NCBI RefSeq assembly: GCF_964065165.1
Contig: NZ_OZ061549.1
Span: 620,001-684,000 of the forward strand
Source of the DNA: Levilactobacillus yonginensis
GTDB lineage: Bacteria > Bacillota > Bacilli > Lactobacillales > Lactobacillaceae
DNA length: 64,000 bases
Direction of reading: 5' to 3'
In this document: piece by piece, positions 45,187-53,863 of the stretch
Layout of the letters: each line of letters starts with the position of its first letter
Numbering within the stretch: position 1 is the first letter of the stretch
Made by a program: the position numbers and the translations under genes
The notes under the pieces: model-generated
The model's database searches: none
The model's input: the letters and a program-made list of their open reading frames with translations, nothing else
What the model was told of the DNA's origin: nothing

Positions 45187-45230
45187 AAAAAAGAAGAACT
45201 CAAAGCGAATTGGTCTCGCCTCAAGCTCTT
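45187..45230 (-). terminator. Terminator of rplU-prp-rpmA
   Basis: A 15-bp G-T-containing stem, arms AAGAGCTTGAGGCGA and TCGCTTTGAGTTCTT, followed by CTTTTTT on the minus strand. A smaller hairpin CGAGG/CCTCG lies directly after the stop codon. Confidence 0.8.
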
Positions 45231-45255
45231 CAGTCGTTACGAGGAAAACCTCGTG

Positions 45256-45564
45256 TTATTTAGCTGCTTCTTCTGCAACTGGGTATACGGATACTTGACG
45301 CTTGTCACGGCCAAGACGTTCGAATTTAACGACGCCAGCAACCTTAGCAAACAGAGTATCGTCACCACCGCGGCCTACGTTCAAGCCAGGGTAAATGTGC
45401 GTCCCACGTTGACGGTAAAGGATAGAACCACCGGTAACAGTAGAACCGTCAGCAGCCTTCGTCCCAAGACGACGACCAGCAGAGTCACGACCGTTAGCAG
45501 TAGACCCACCACCTTTATGGTGAGAGAAGAATTGTAAGTTCATGTTCATCAGCATAAGTTTCAC
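45256..45564 (-). CDS. rpmA: Ribosomal protein bL27 with cleavable N-terminus
   Basis: A large-subunit protein whose N-terminal tail reaches the peptidyl transferase centre. The segment [20 protein letters not shown] shows the Firmicutes pre-sequence LQFF, which the Prp protease removes after the second Phe. The core is [16 protein letters not shown] and [13 protein letters not shown]. Two in-frame Met codons exist before MNMNLQFF, so the exact start (45564, 45555, 45549 or 45543) is uncertain. The protease gene is immediately upstream. Confidence 0.95.
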   Translation of the reverse strand: MKLMLMNMNLQFFSHHKGGGSTANGRDSAGRRLGTKAADGSTVTGGSILYRQRGTHIYPGLNVGRGGDDTLFAKVAGVVKFERLGRDKRQVSVYPVAEEAAK

Positions 45565-45573
45565 CTCCGCGTT

Positions 45574-45912
45574 TTAATCTTTGGTTTCAGCGAATTGAAT
45601 GTAATCCGCGTAATTTGTGGCGACATCTCTTAACCCATCCGCAAAACTCTGGAGGAGTGTTTGTCCCTTTAATTCGGTCGTTGCTTCCAGCTTTGGTGGG
45701 AGGTGGACTTCCAGATAACCACCTTCCTGATCACGATTCTCAACCTCTATTGGAATCTCAGCGATTCGTTGTAGAGCGTTGACCGTCGTAATCGCAAGCA
45801 CCGAAACCGCAGCACAAACAATATCTTGACCATACTCACCTGAGTCAGCGTGGCCAGTGATTCGGAATGAATCGATTCGGTTAGTTCCATGATGGAACGT
45901 CGCGTGAATCAT
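45574..45912 (-). CDS. prp: Ribosomal-processing cysteine protease Prp
   Basis: A 112-residue protease that trims the L27 leader. The catalytic His and Cys are in GHADSGEYGQDIVCAAVSVL (residues 20-39), as in YsxB/Prp. It sits between rplU and rpmA, its standard place, and 9 bases before rpmA. Confidence 0.96.
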   Translation of the reverse strand: MIHATFHHGTNRIDSFRITGHADSGEYGQDIVCAAVSVLAITTVNALQRIAEIPIEVENRDQEGGYLEVHLPPKLEATTELKGQTLLQSFADGLRDVATNYADYIQFAETKD

Positions 45913-45939
45913 CGAGATCGCCTCTCTTAATCTTTAGGC

Positions 45940-46248
45940 TTAAGCGTTGATAGCATCAACGACAACCTTAGTGTATGGTTGACGGTGGCCCTTCTTCGTA
46001 TGTTGGCCCTTCTTGGCCTTGTACTTGAAAGTAACAACCTTCTTTTCCAGACCCTGCTTTTCAACAGTCCCGGTAACAGTTGCACCTGCAACAGTTGGTG
46101 TCCCAATCTTAGGCGTGTCGCCACCGACAAAGACAACTTGGTCAAAAGTAACCTTTTCACCAGCTTCAACGTTCAACTTTTCGACATAAACAGCTTGGCC
46201 TGCTTCGACCTTGTACTGCTTGCCACCAGTTACGATAATTGCGTACAT
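45940..46248 (-). CDS. rplU: Ribosomal protein bL21
   Basis: A 102-residue large-subunit protein: [20 protein letters not shown] at the start and [19 protein letters not shown] near the end. The ATG at 46248 follows AGGAGG by 9 bases. A longer frame upstream reads through the structured leader and was rejected. It is the first gene of rplU-prp-rpmA. Confidence 0.97.
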   Translation of the reverse strand: MYAIIVTGGKQYKVEAGQAVYVEKLNVEAGEKVTFDQVVFVGGDTPKIGTPTVAGATVTGTVEKQGLEKKVVTFKYKAKKGQHTKKGHRQPYTKVVVDAINA

Positions 46249-46261
46249 GTATGTGCACCTC

Positions 46262-46370
46262 CTTATATATTTAGACTTAGACTCGCCGAAAACAAGTGCT
46301 CCGCAAGCGGAAATCTTACTAACTTGTCCCGAGCGGTTGCAGCTGTGGAAGTCCACAAATACAACATGAA
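46262..46370 (-). ncRNA. L21 leader (r-protein autoregulatory leader)
   Basis: The 120-base leader between promoter and rplU is strongly structured. GACTT (46349-46353) pairs with AAGTC (46274-46278). ACAAGT pairs with ACTTGT (46322-46327 and 46292-46297), and CCG/CGG closes a small hairpin. Firmicutes rplU genes commonly carry an L21 leader thought to mediate feedback control. The assignment rests on position and visible pairing. Confidence 0.65.
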
Positions 46371-46371
46371 A

Positions 46372-46400
46372 ATTATACTTGATGGGGTTAGCCACGTCAA
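46372..46400 (-). promoter_or_regulatory. Promoter of rplU-prp-rpmA
   Basis: TTGACG (46395-46400), a 17-base spacer and a perfect TATAAT (46372-46377). The -35 overlaps the last codon and stop of the TetR gene. Confidence 0.88.
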
Positions 46401-47038
46401 GCTTTTTCTACACCAACCGTCAAGTCTAACCCCACCGGGGCGAACCATCCCGCTACTGGCATGGTTTCCGGCGTTATCATCTGGTAAAAAGAATTTGCCA
46501 AATAGTCTGACCGATACCGGCGATCATCGCGTAACCAATGTTGCACTAAACCAATAAATGCTGTAGCTAGAAAGGTCACCTGCACATCCAGTGGTGGCTC
46601 ATCATTCAGTCGCTGGACCTGCTCACCAAATTGTGACAATTCCCGTTCGAACCGTTGAACCAGCCGTGGGCGAAATTGGGTGAACTGTGGGTGTAGCAAA
46701 ACGGCTAAAATTTGATGATGGTTATCCGCAAATCGGAGCGCCGGGCCCAACGCAAAACCACTCACCGGTTCCCCATTTGGCGCCAACGTGGTCTTAGCAG
46801 CTGCTAGCCACTCATCGATCACCTGCTGTTCAGTCTGTTCAAAGAAATCAACCTTATCTTGATAGTGTAAGTAGAAAGTTCCTCGCGTAATTTCCGCCGT
46901 CTGAGTTAATTTTTGGACGGAAATTTGCTTCAAGGAATTTTGTTGTAATAGGTGGCTCAATGCCATTCTTAGGCGCTCATTCGTCCGTACCACCCGCGGA
47001 TCAGTCTGACTGATGATAGTCACTCCCTTCTCGTGCAC
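46397..47038 (-). CDS. TetR/AcrR family regulator
   Basis: About 213 residues. The N-terminal HTH is [31 protein letters not shown] (residues 38-68), the TetR_N pattern, followed by a ligand domain with a C-terminal region typical of DhaS-like regulators. The target is unknown: no divergent gene is present, and the neighbours are dUTPase upstream and rplU downstream. The GTG at 47038 lies 10 bases after AAGGG, but it directly follows a terminator; GTG 47023 is an alternative. The end of the gene forms the -35 of the rplU promoter. Confidence 0.85.
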   Translation of the reverse strand: MHEKGVTIISQTDPRVVRTNERLRMALSHLLQQNSLKQISVQKLTQTAEITRGTFYLHYQDKVDFFEQTEQQVIDEWLAAAKTTLAPNGEPVSGFALGPALRFADNHHQILAVLLHPQFTQFRPRLVQRFERELSQFGEQVQRLNDEPPLDVQVTFLATAFIGLVQHWLRDDRRYRSDYLANSFYQMITPETMPVAGWFAPVGLDLTVGVEKA

Positions 47039-47071
47039 AAAAAGCTAGCCCTTATGATAGCGGACTAGCTT
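47037..47071 (-). terminator. Terminator between dUTPase and TetR genes
   Basis: AAGCTAGTCC pairs with GGGCTAGCTT (10 bp, one G-T) around a 10-base loop, followed by TTTTT. It overlaps the start region of the TetR gene. Confidence 0.75.
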
Positions 47072-47076
47072 CCGAA

Positions 47077-47619
47077 TTAATAGTTATGTGCTTGCCGATC
47101 TAAGTTGATTTGGCGTTTGGCCTCATAAGCCGCTTGAATCTGATCCTGCTTAAAACCAAAGTCAACGAACCCCCACTTCAAGAAAAGCCGCCAAGCATGG
47201 CGAAAGTCTTCCTGCCGGTGAGCAAAATGACTGTTAAACAGCATCCGTTTCAAAATCAAATACTGTTGGTCAAGGTCCTTGGCAGGTCGACTGTTTTCCA
47301 GTGTTGTCAGGTCCTCTTCCGTTAACATGATTAAATGAGTCCAGGTCTTTTTAGCCGCTACCAAGAAGAAGAAGTCCATAGCATCCGTGTACTCCGTCAA
47401 TAGCGTTTCTGCGGGCGTCTGACCTTCATCAGCTTTTCCCCGGTGCGTCTTCCAAACCTTAAACCATTCAGATGTATTGGCCACTTCTGCCAGTTCCACA
47501 TCTAAGGCCACGTAAGCATTTTCAATTTGACTCTTGCGCGTCATTTCAATATCACGATCAGCGGTGATTTGCTCATCCAAAGCAATCGATTGTTGTACTA
47601 ATTTGGCTAATTCTAACAC
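47077..47619 (-). CDS. dut: Dimeric (all-alpha) dUTP diphosphatase
   Basis: A 180-residue all-alpha NTP pyrophosphatase of the dUTPase_2 type, which hydrolyses dUTP to dUMP to keep uracil out of DNA. The metal-binding pairs are in ALDVELAEVANTSEWFKVW and LLTEYTDAMDFFFLVAAK, the ExxE and ExxD patterns. The GTG at 47619 follows AGGAGG by 9 bases. It is the third gene of a tight set with two proteins of unknown function. Confidence 0.85.
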   Translation of the reverse strand: MLELAKLVQQSIALDEQITADRDIEMTRKSQIENAYVALDVELAEVANTSEWFKVWKTHRGKADEGQTPAETLLTEYTDAMDFFFLVAAKKTWTHLIMLTEEDLTTLENSRPAKDLDQQYLILKRMLFNSHFAHRQEDFRHAWRLFLKWGFVDFGFKQDQIQAAYEAKRQINLDRQAHNY

Positions 47620-47632
47620 GCTCCGAGTCCTC

Positions 47633-48574
47633 CTAAGCAAAAATCAAGGGATCTGAAGAAATTTCTAGGTCCGTGAGGTCTTCTAAGTACCAGTCGCGCA
47701 TGAATGGGTATTTCAGGAGGACATCAAACCAAGAAGCCTTCTGGTCAGCATCGTGGACCGTCATGACCCATTCTGGCTGTCCTTCAAGTTGGTTGTTGAA
47801 GATATCCACAACTACACCCTTATCAAGTTGAATTTCAGCACCGTTACCGTTAACCCCGTTGGTCAACATGTAATCGTTCTTGGCAGCGGTCACAAATAAC
47901 CGGTCAACCACACCAGCCGGCAAATCAGCCGACCGTACGGCATAGTTTTGACGATTGGCAGCATCCAGGATGTTAAAGTCCACGGAGTAGCCATAATCTT
48001 CTTTTAAGTACCGGGCAAAGTCCAAGAGAATCTGAACGGACGCCTTGACCGTCTCAGCCGGCACCGTATCATGTAAGTCGATGATGAACAACTGCGTTAA
48101 AGCGTGGCTGTTAAACCGGAACATTTTCCGTTCCAGGTTCAGGTAAAACAGAGATTGCCCCGTTGCCCGTTCCCGGTAAAAGACCCCACCGTTCTCTGAA
48201 GATTCAACACGGAAGTTGAACGTTCCTCGGTCACCCAGCGGCGTCAACTGTTGCGTCAATTCTTCTCGGTGATCCCGTGACTGCAAGATAACATTTTTTC
48301 CTTGATCATGGAGTTCCAACATCCGTGACATAAACAGCAGGTAGTAGTCCGCGTTGCTGTACTGGTGTGGGAACGTCACGAAATCTGAATCCAACGTAAA
48401 GTTAGCTAACTCAGTCGCGGCTGCCACTAATTTATCAGCATCGGTCGTCTTAATCAGTTGGTCCATTAACTGGGTGAACTTCAACCCAGTTTCTAGACCC
48501 GCCTTAATGGCGTCGTTATAGTTGACCAATCGACCACTAGTGGTCAGCGTTGATGGATCATTTTCGTTAATCAT
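47633..48574 (-). CDS. Conserved protein of unknown function (DUF)
   Basis: A 313-residue soluble protein, MINENDPSTLTTSGRLVNYN to LEDLTDLEISSDPLIFA. I see no membrane helix, signal peptide or catalytic motif I can name. It looks like a mixed alpha/beta fold with SENGGVFYRERATGQSLFYL and LFIIDLHDT near the middle. It starts inside the last 8 bases of the coiled-coil gene and ends 13 bases before the dUTPase start, so the three are co-translated and may work together. ATG 48574 follows GAGGTG. Confidence 0.7.
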   Translation of the reverse strand: MINENDPSTLTTSGRLVNYNDAIKAGLETGLKFTQLMDQLIKTTDADKLVAAATELANFTLDSDFVTFPHQYSNADYYLLFMSRMLELHDQGKNVILQSRDHREELTQQLTPLGDRGTFNFRVESSENGGVFYRERATGQSLFYLNLERKMFRFNSHALTQLFIIDLHDTVPAETVKASVQILLDFARYLKEDYGYSVDFNILDAANRQNYAVRSADLPAGVVDRLFVTAAKNDYMLTNGVNGNGAEIQLDKGVVVDIFNNQLEGQPEWVMTVHDADQKASWFDVLLKYPFMRDWYLEDLTDLEISSDPLIFA

Positions 48575-49445
48575 CGACAGTCACCTCACCCTCGCTCTTG
48601 CCTAATAAACTATTTAGGTAATCTGCGTACAGACTGGCGTTGTGAGCCTCGAAGTGTTCAAAATCATCAAAGGAATCCCGAATACTCTGTTTTTCGTAGT
48701 TCAAGATGGTGTCTTCCTTCGATAACACCAGGATCTTGTCATCATTAGCTTTAATCAACTTGTGAGCATTCAAAGCCTTTTCATCCTCGTCAGCGAGCTT
48801 AGTCAACTGATCAATGATCCGTTGACGTTCGTCTTTCAGCTTTCCAGAGTCCCAAGGCAAGCTGCTCTTGCCGCTGTTTTCCTTCAATTGGTCACGAAGA
48901 TCGGCCTTTTGGTTATCCCGGGTCGTTTGAGCATCAACTAAGCCTTGAAGTTGTTCACTCTCAGCAGAAATGGCTTCAATTTTGGCCGTGTTTAGTCGTT
49001 GGTTTTGACTTTCCAGGGCAAATGAATCCCGTAACTTCTGATATTCGGTCTTATCAAAATCAAACCGAACGTTGATGACATCCAGGTCCCCAAATAAACG
49101 CCGGTCCCACCAATTTCCAAAGTAGATATGGAACAAGCCCGTCGTGTATTCCTCGTAGTAGAAGAATGGGTAAATATGCCCCAAATAATCGATCAACTTA
49201 TCGCTTAAGTAGTGCGCAATTTGGGGGTGAATATTGTCGACTAATTCAGCTAAATGGTTCACTGACCGCGTCGAACGGGTCTTCTTAACTTCTTCATAAT
49301 AACGAACTTGGTCAAGCAGTTCGTAAACTTGTCGGTCATCGCCGTGCTGAACCGCAGCCTGCAACGTACTTAAGTAATCGAGTTTACTTGCGATTGCCTG
49401 CGTTAAGACATCGGCCGCACTAGCTTGTTGTTCTTGATTATCCAT
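48567..49445 (-). CDS. Coiled-coil protein of unknown function
   Basis: A 292-residue protein with a helical N-terminus, a segment IYPFFYYEEYTTGLFHIYFGNWWDRRLFG (about residues 90-118) rich in aromatics, and a charged coiled coil at about 150-265 (ESQNQRLNTAKIEAISAESE onward). It is not an SMC or SbcC: no Walker motif is present, although such proteins are sometimes labelled SbcC-like for the coiled coil. ATG 49445 follows GAGGGA. It is the first gene of the set with the 313-residue protein and dUTPase. Confidence 0.7.
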   Translation of the reverse strand: MDNQEQQASAADVLTQAIASKLDYLSTLQAAVQHGDDRQVYELLDQVRYYEEVKKTRSTRSVNHLAELVDNIHPQIAHYLSDKLIDYLGHIYPFFYYEEYTTGLFHIYFGNWWDRRLFGDLDVINVRFDFDKTEYQKLRDSFALESQNQRLNTAKIEAISAESEQLQGLVDAQTTRDNQKADLRDQLKENSGKSSLPWDSGKLKDERQRIIDQLTKLADEDEKALNAHKLIKANDDKILVLSKEDTILNYEKQSIRDSFDDFEHFEAHNASLYADYLNSLLGKSEGEVTVDD

Positions 49446-49720
49446 GAATTATCCCTCATTCTGATGTTCTCTAGCGCTTGCCGTGAACATTTGGTTATAG
49501 CTTCATGTTACCAAAAATCCGCACAGAATAAAGCAGTTTGCAGGAATTTTACGTGAAAACCATGAAATTTTTAACCTAAACCCTGAACTGTTTAAAAATT
49601 ACGGCTATTTGAAGGCAGACAGCCCCCCCATTGTGATGATAATTAATTTACACAACTGAAATAGTCTGCTGGTGGTAACAAACCCAACGAACATTTCAAT
49701 GCTTTTAACTTTCAACCAAC
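49446..49720. other. Non-coding spacer upstream of the coiled-coil gene
   Basis: About 275 bases without a gene. Several AT-rich -10-like hexamers occur, but none has a convincing -35. Confidence 0.4.
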
Positions 49721-49751
49721 AAAAAAGTCTGAGATCACCTCTCAGACTTTT
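49721..49751 (-). terminator. Terminator of glnRA
   Basis: AAAAGTCTGAGA/TCTCAGACTTTT around a 5-base loop, followed by TTG on the minus strand. Confidence 0.92.
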
Positions 49752-49864
49752 CCAATTCCTATCGCTGAAGCGTTTCCTAGCCAGCAGTTAACTACTAACC
49801 ATTTCACTCTCAGCGTGCCCACACTCCCGAACGAATTTAAGTTCATTCAGGCTATTTATCTTTA

Positions 49865-51205
49865 TTAATACAGTTCCAAGTACTGGTCACGTTCCCATTG
49901 AGAAACTTGTGTCCGGTAAGAGTTGTATTCCAAGTTCTTGGCTTCAATAAAGCTCTGGAACAGGTGCTTACCCATAGCCCCACGCATGACGTCATCGGCA
50001 GCTAAGTCCTTCAAAGCGTTGTGCAAGGTATCTGGTAAGTTCGTAATGTGGTTTTCTTGACGTTCTTCGGCATCCATCCGGTAAATGTTCCGGTCGACAG
50101 CCTCTTGTGGCGCCAGCTTGTTTCGTAATCCATCAAGCCCCGCTTCCAACATGGCAGCGATAGCCAGGTATGGGTTAGCTGCTGGGTCCACACTCCGAAC
50201 TTCCAAACGGGTGGATAACCCACGGGAATTTGGTACTCGAATCAATGGTGACCGGTTAGAACCAGACCAAGCAACGTAAACGGGTGCTTCGTAGCCAGGA
50301 ACTAAGCGCTTATAACTGTTAACGATTGGGTTGCAGATAGCTGTGAAGCTTCGGGCATGTTTCATCAACCCACCCAAGAAGTGGTAAGCGTCTTCAGACA
50401 ATTGCATCTTGCCCTTTTCATCGAAGAAGGCGTTCCCCTTGTCGTGGAAGAGCGACATGTTCAAATGCATCCCTGAACCGTTGATGCCAGCCAAAGGCTT
50501 CGGCATGAACGTTGCGTAGAGACCGTACTTCCGAGCGATGGTCTTCACAACTAATTTAAAGGTTTGAATGTTGTCGGCCGCAGTCAATGCGTCGGCATAC
50601 TTAAAGTCAATTTCATGTTGGCCAGGCGCCACTTCATGGTGCGCTGCTTCAACGTCAAAGCCCATTTCTTCCAAGGTCAAGACAATTTCACGCCGACAAT
50701 TTTCGCCCAAATCCATTGGGGCCATATCAAAGTAACTTCCCTTGTCGTTGAGTTCAGTCGTTGGCTTGCCATTTTCATCCATCTTGAACAAGAAGAACTC
50801 AGGTTCTGGTCCAATGTTAAAGTCGGTAAAACCAGCCTTACGCATGTCGTTAAGAACCCGGATCAAGTTGTTCCGTGGGTCCCCTTCAAATGGTTTCCCA
50901 TCAGTCGTGTAAACTTCACAAATAACCCGAGCGATTTTACCCCGTTCCGTACTCCATGGGAAAATCATCCACGTGGAAAGGTCTGGGTACAGGTACATGT
51001 CACTTTCTTCAATCCGGACAAATCCGTCAATTGAAGAACCATCGAACATTAACTTGTTATCAAGTAACTTACCGAGTTGGCTGATTGGTACTTCGACGTT
51101 CTTGATTGTACCGAACAAGTCAGTGAACATCAGACGAAGAAACTTAACGTTTTCATCCTTCGCCATTTGACGAATATCATCTTTTGAATAGTCCCGTTTT
51201 GCCAT
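49865..51205 (-). CDS. glnA: Glutamine synthetase type I
   Basis: A 446-residue GSI-alpha enzyme that makes glutamine from glutamate and ammonia. Motifs are [37 protein letters not shown], the glycine-rich [12 protein letters not shown] and NRSPLIRVP. The adenylylation region of GSI-beta is missing, so control is by feedback inhibition and by the GlnR-glutamine synthetase interaction. The gene is 44 bases after glnR. Confidence 0.98.
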   Translation of the reverse strand: MAKRDYSKDDIRQMAKDENVKFLRLMFTDLFGTIKNVEVPISQLGKLLDNKLMFDGSSIDGFVRIEESDMYLYPDLSTWMIFPWSTERGKIARVICEVYTTDGKPFEGDPRNNLIRVLNDMRKAGFTDFNIGPEPEFFLFKMDENGKPTTELNDKGSYFDMAPMDLGENCRREIVLTLEEMGFDVEAAHHEVAPGQHEIDFKYADALTAADNIQTFKLVVKTIARKYGLYATFMPKPLAGINGSGMHLNMSLFHDKGNAFFDEKGKMQLSEDAYHFLGGLMKHARSFTAICNPIVNSYKRLVPGYEAPVYVAWSGSNRSPLIRVPNSRGLSTRLEVRSVDPAANPYLAIAAMLEAGLDGLRNKLAPQEAVDRNIYRMDAEERQENHITNLPDTLHNALKDLAADDVMRGAMGKHLFQSFIEAKNLEYNSYRTQVSQWERDQYLELY

Positions 51206-51249
51206 TAAAATCGCTCCCTGTTAGTTTTTAGCGTCTCATTACCTGTGGT

Positions 51250-51636
51250 TTAAATGGGTCGTTGTTGCTGAATACCTGGTGACGGGTGGCCGAGGCCCCC
51301 CTGTCGAATAAATTCGTCCTGTAAAATTCGCCGGACATCATCATCCGTTAGTGGCTGGCTCTCAGCGACCTTCTTCTCCTGGGCCGCACGTTGCTGCTGG
51401 TTGTAGATTGCCTTGATTCCCGCCACATTGACACCATCGGCCAAGTAATCCTTGATTTCCAGTAACCGATCAACATCGTTAAGCGAATACATTCGCCGGT
51501 TGCCGTCACTTCGTTGAGGAAATACCAGGTCTTGAGCTTCATAGTAGCGAATCTGTCGAGCCGTCAAGCTCGTCAGTTTCATAACGGTTCCCATTGGCAA
51601 CACGGCCAATGAACGCCGCAATTCTTTTTCCTTCAT
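51250..51636 (-). CDS. glnR: Nitrogen regulator GlnR
   Basis: A 128-residue MerR-type repressor that switches off glnRA and other nitrogen genes when glutamine is plentiful. The winged helix reads VMKLTSLTARQIRYYEAQDL, and the C-terminal tail that contacts glutamine synthetase follows. The ATG at 51636 was preferred to the preceding GTG. A GlnR box lies upstream of its promoter. Confidence 0.96.
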   Translation of the reverse strand: MKEKELRRSLAVLPMGTVMKLTSLTARQIRYYEAQDLVFPQRSDGNRRMYSLNDVDRLLEIKDYLADGVNVAGIKAIYNQQQRAAQEKKVAESQPLTDDDVRRILQDEFIRQGGLGHPSPGIQQQRPI

Positions 51637-51665
51637 CACTACTGGCCCCCTTTAACTATGGGGTA

Positions 51666-51717
51666 ATCATACCACCCTGAAAACGGGAGTCAAGGGTTCA
51701 TGTTACATTTTCTAACA
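51666..51717 (-). promoter_or_regulatory. glnRA promoter with GlnR operator
   Basis: TTGACT (51688-51693) and TATGAT (51666-51671) with a 16-base spacer. Immediately upstream, TGTTAGAAAATGTAACA (51701-51717) fits the GlnR/TnrA consensus TGTNA-N7-TNACA at every fixed position. This predicts autoregulation of glnRA. Confidence 0.9.
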
Positions 51718-51726
51718 TGAAGGGGC

Positions 51727-51763
51727 AAAAAAGTTAGTTCTTTAATTAATCGTAAGAATTAAC
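51727..51763 (-). terminator. Terminator of miaA
   Basis: GTTAATTCTT pairs with AAGAACTAAC (one mismatch), followed by TTTTTTG. The 5' arm includes the miaA stop codon. Confidence 0.7.
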
Positions 51764-52676
51764 GGCTTAACCAGGTCGTCACTTGTTGGGTTATTTGTTC
51801 AAATTCAGCGGGATGTTGGACCAGATCATACCAAGTAGCGGTCGTCTGATTACGGAACCACGTCAGCTGCCGCTTGGCGTAGTGCCGAGAATCTTGCTTA
51901 ATCTGGTCGATTGCCGCTGGATAAGCCGCTGGCTGATCAATTACTGGTAACAGTTCGCGGTATCCAATCCCAGTGGCAGCCGGTAAGTCTGTGCCGCCTT
52001 GTGTTGCCAACCAATGGACTTCATCCAGTAGACCCGACTGTACCATTAAGTCAACCCGCTGATTGATTCGATCGTACAAGCGTTTCCGGTCCGTATTCAG
52101 CGCTAGGTAACATTCATCGTACTGGGAACCGGCATCCCCCTGATTAGAGAAAAGCTTACCCGTCACCTGAATCACTTCCAGCGCCCGCACTGTCCGTCGA
52201 ACATTGGTAACGGGAATCTTGGCTGCTGCCACCGGATCCTTTTCAGCCAACTGTTGCCAGAGGTACTGCGGGCCTTGTTCATTAGCTACCGTCCGCAGTT
52301 GTTCACGGATTTGGGGGTCCCCCGGTGCCTCTGCACCTAGCTTCAAGCCGTCAAACAGGGCCTGTAGGTAAAAACCGGTTCCGCCGGCAATGATTGGCAA
52401 ATGCCCCCGGCTCGTAATCTCCCGAATCAATTTCTGAGCCGCCGCCACAAATTGTGCGACCGTAAACTGCTGATCAACATTGCGGACATCGATTAAGTGG
52501 TGTGGCGCTTGTGCTTGTTCCTCGGCCGTGGCCTTCGCCGTCCCAATGTCTAAGTGCCGATACACTTGCATGGAGTCGCCCGAGATGATCTCACCATTAA
52601 ACTGCTGCGCCAAGCGGATCGACAACGCCGTCTTTCCCACCGCCGTTGGTCCCACGATTGCTAACACTTTTTCCAT
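51759..52676 (-). CDS. miaA: tRNA dimethylallyltransferase MiaA
   Basis: A 305-residue enzyme that adds an isopentenyl group to A37 of tRNAs reading UNN codons. The P-loop is IVGPTAVGKTALSIRLA (residues 7-23), followed by ISGDSMQVYRHLDIGTAKA and the tRNA-binding IIAGGTGFYLQAL. The prenyl donor is dimethylallyl diphosphate. It follows the phosphodiesterase gene by 2 bases. Confidence 0.97.
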   Translation of the reverse strand: MEKVLAIVGPTAVGKTALSIRLAQQFNGEIISGDSMQVYRHLDIGTAKATAEEQAQAPHHLIDVRNVDQQFTVAQFVAAAQKLIREITSRGHLPIIAGGTGFYLQALFDGLKLGAEAPGDPQIREQLRTVANEQGPQYLWQQLAEKDPVAAAKIPVTNVRRTVRALEVIQVTGKLFSNQGDAGSQYDECYLALNTDRKRLYDRINQRVDLMVQSGLLDEVHWLATQGGTDLPAATGIGYRELLPVIDQPAAYPAAIDQIKQDSRHYAKRQLTWFRNQTTATWYDLVQHPAEFEQITQQVTTWLSR

Positions 52677-52678
52677 AG

Positions 52679-53428
52679 TTAAGATTCTCCTTGTATTTCC
52701 TCACGTACCGCGACAGCCCGCGCTGGGTAATCGGTGAACATTCCCGCAAAATGATGCCGGAAACAATACGTCATGTCAGCTTCACTGTTGACCGTCCAGG
52801 GCCGCAATTGCACGTGCGGCAGCCAAAAACGGTTCGCTTTGACCCAATGAATATCTGGATGCAATGCACCCACCTGATGCCGTCGCTGCATCCGCCGAGC
52901 CTGCTGCCCCGCCGTCTTAAATAGTTTGGCATACTCAGCTTCTGGGTACAATGTCCGCAGCGTAATCAATGATTTTGCCCGAAAGCTAGAAAAAACCACT
53001 CGAAACGGAACCGGTTGTCGCTGAAAATAACTTGCTAGCCGTTGTTCAATTCCGGGATAGGGAACTTTATTGGTCTTTAGTTCCAGGTTGAAGACTCCCC
53101 GAAAATCATTGCGAATCAGCAGCTGAATCACCTCGTCCAGGGTGGGAACCGGCGTGCCGGCATACTCCGGACTAAAAAAACGCCCGGCATCCAAGGCTTT
53201 GAGCTCCGCCAATGTGAAATCTTTAAGGTAACCGGTCCCGTCCGTGGTCCGGTCGACCCGTTCATCGTGCATGATAACCAGCTGATGATCCCGTGTGAGT
53301 TGAACATCCGTTTCAATCCCATCGGCCCCCGCGTCGATGGCCGTCTGAAAAGCAGCCAGTGTGTTTTCAGGTCGGGTTCCCTTGCTGCCCCGGTGCGCAA
53401 TAATTTGAGTCAGTGGTCGTCTAAACAA
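52679..53428 (-). CDS. glpQ: Glycerophosphodiester phosphodiesterase
   Basis: About 249 residues of the GDPD family, hydrolysing glycerophosphodiesters to glycerol-3-phosphate. The catalytic histidine segment is IIAHRGSKGTRPENTLAAF, with the Glu/Asp pair in GADGIETDVQLTRDHQLVIMHD; all core residues are present. No signal peptide is seen, so it is cytoplasmic. I place the start at a TTG near 53428, 8 bases after AAGGAAGG, giving MFRRPLTQIIAHRG; a longer frame lacks a ribosome binding site. Confidence 0.9.
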   Translation of the reverse strand: MFRRPLTQIIAHRGSKGTRPENTLAAFQTAIDAGADGIETDVQLTRDHQLVIMHDERVDRTTDGTGYLKDFTLAELKALDAGRFFSPEYAGTPVPTLDEVIQLLIRNDFRGVFNLELKTNKVPYPGIEQRLASYFQRQPVPFRVVFSSFRAKSLITLRTLYPEAEYAKLFKTAGQQARRMQRRHQVGALHPDIHWVKANRFWLPHVQLRPWTVNSEADMTYCFRHHFAGMFTDYPARAVAVREEIQGES

Positions 53429-53579
53429 GGCAAACGCCTTCCTTCCGCATTGAATTCTTTCTTCTTTCAGGTTACCACAGAATCCCCGATTTTCACCGCA
53501 AATTGCTAGCAATTTACTTAAAAAACAAGCATAATGGAAGCGGATAACTTAAATTCTTAAACGATGGGAGTCGAGTGAT

Positions 53580-53756
53580 ATGAAGCACTTCACAAAAGGT
53601 TTCTTATTTGGCGTTGTTGCGACTGCAAGTGCCGTTGCTGGCGCGGTCTTTTCCTTCAAAAAAAAGGTCGTTGAACCAATTGAGGACCAAGAGGCCCGGT
53701 TTGAAGAAAACCGGAAGCGAGCTAACCGCAAGAGCCACGCTGCACACCATAACTAA
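53580..53756 (+). CDS. DUF3042 family small membrane protein
   Basis: A 58-residue protein: MKHFTKGFLFGVVATASAVA, a membrane-spanning N-terminal helix, then a charged tail with FKKKVVEPIEDQEARFEENR. It is the DUF3042 family of lactic acid bacteria, whose function is unknown. GGGAG lies about 9 bases before the ATG. It is monocistronic, convergent with the rhodanese-like gene, and shares a bidirectional terminator with it. Confidence 0.9.
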   Translation: MKHFTKGFLFGVVATASAVAGAVFSFKKKVVEPIEDQEARFEENRKRANRKSHAAHHN

Positions 53757-53815
53757 TCGTTTTAGTAAGCTAAATTTAGCGTTAGAAAACAAGCTGGGAT
53801 TTTAGCCCAACCATC

Positions 53816-53855
53816 AAAAAAAGGTATCACGGAAAACTTCCGTGATACCTTTTTT
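53816..53855. terminator. Bidirectional terminator
   Basis: A perfect 12-bp stem GGTATCACGGAA/TTCCGTGATACC with A-run before and T-run after, serving the DUF3042 gene on plus and the glucokinase transcript on minus. Confidence 0.93.
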
Positions 53856-53863
53856 AATAAGTG

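Noticed and set aside
48567..49445. SbcC/SMC-like exonuclease
   Set aside because: Only a coiled coil is present; Walker A, Walker B and the ABC signature are missing.
49446..49864. Search for a further element copy or CRISPR-like repeat near glnA
   Set aside because: No long palindrome, CAAGCTT hairpin or regularly spaced repeat was found; only the glnA terminator is clear.
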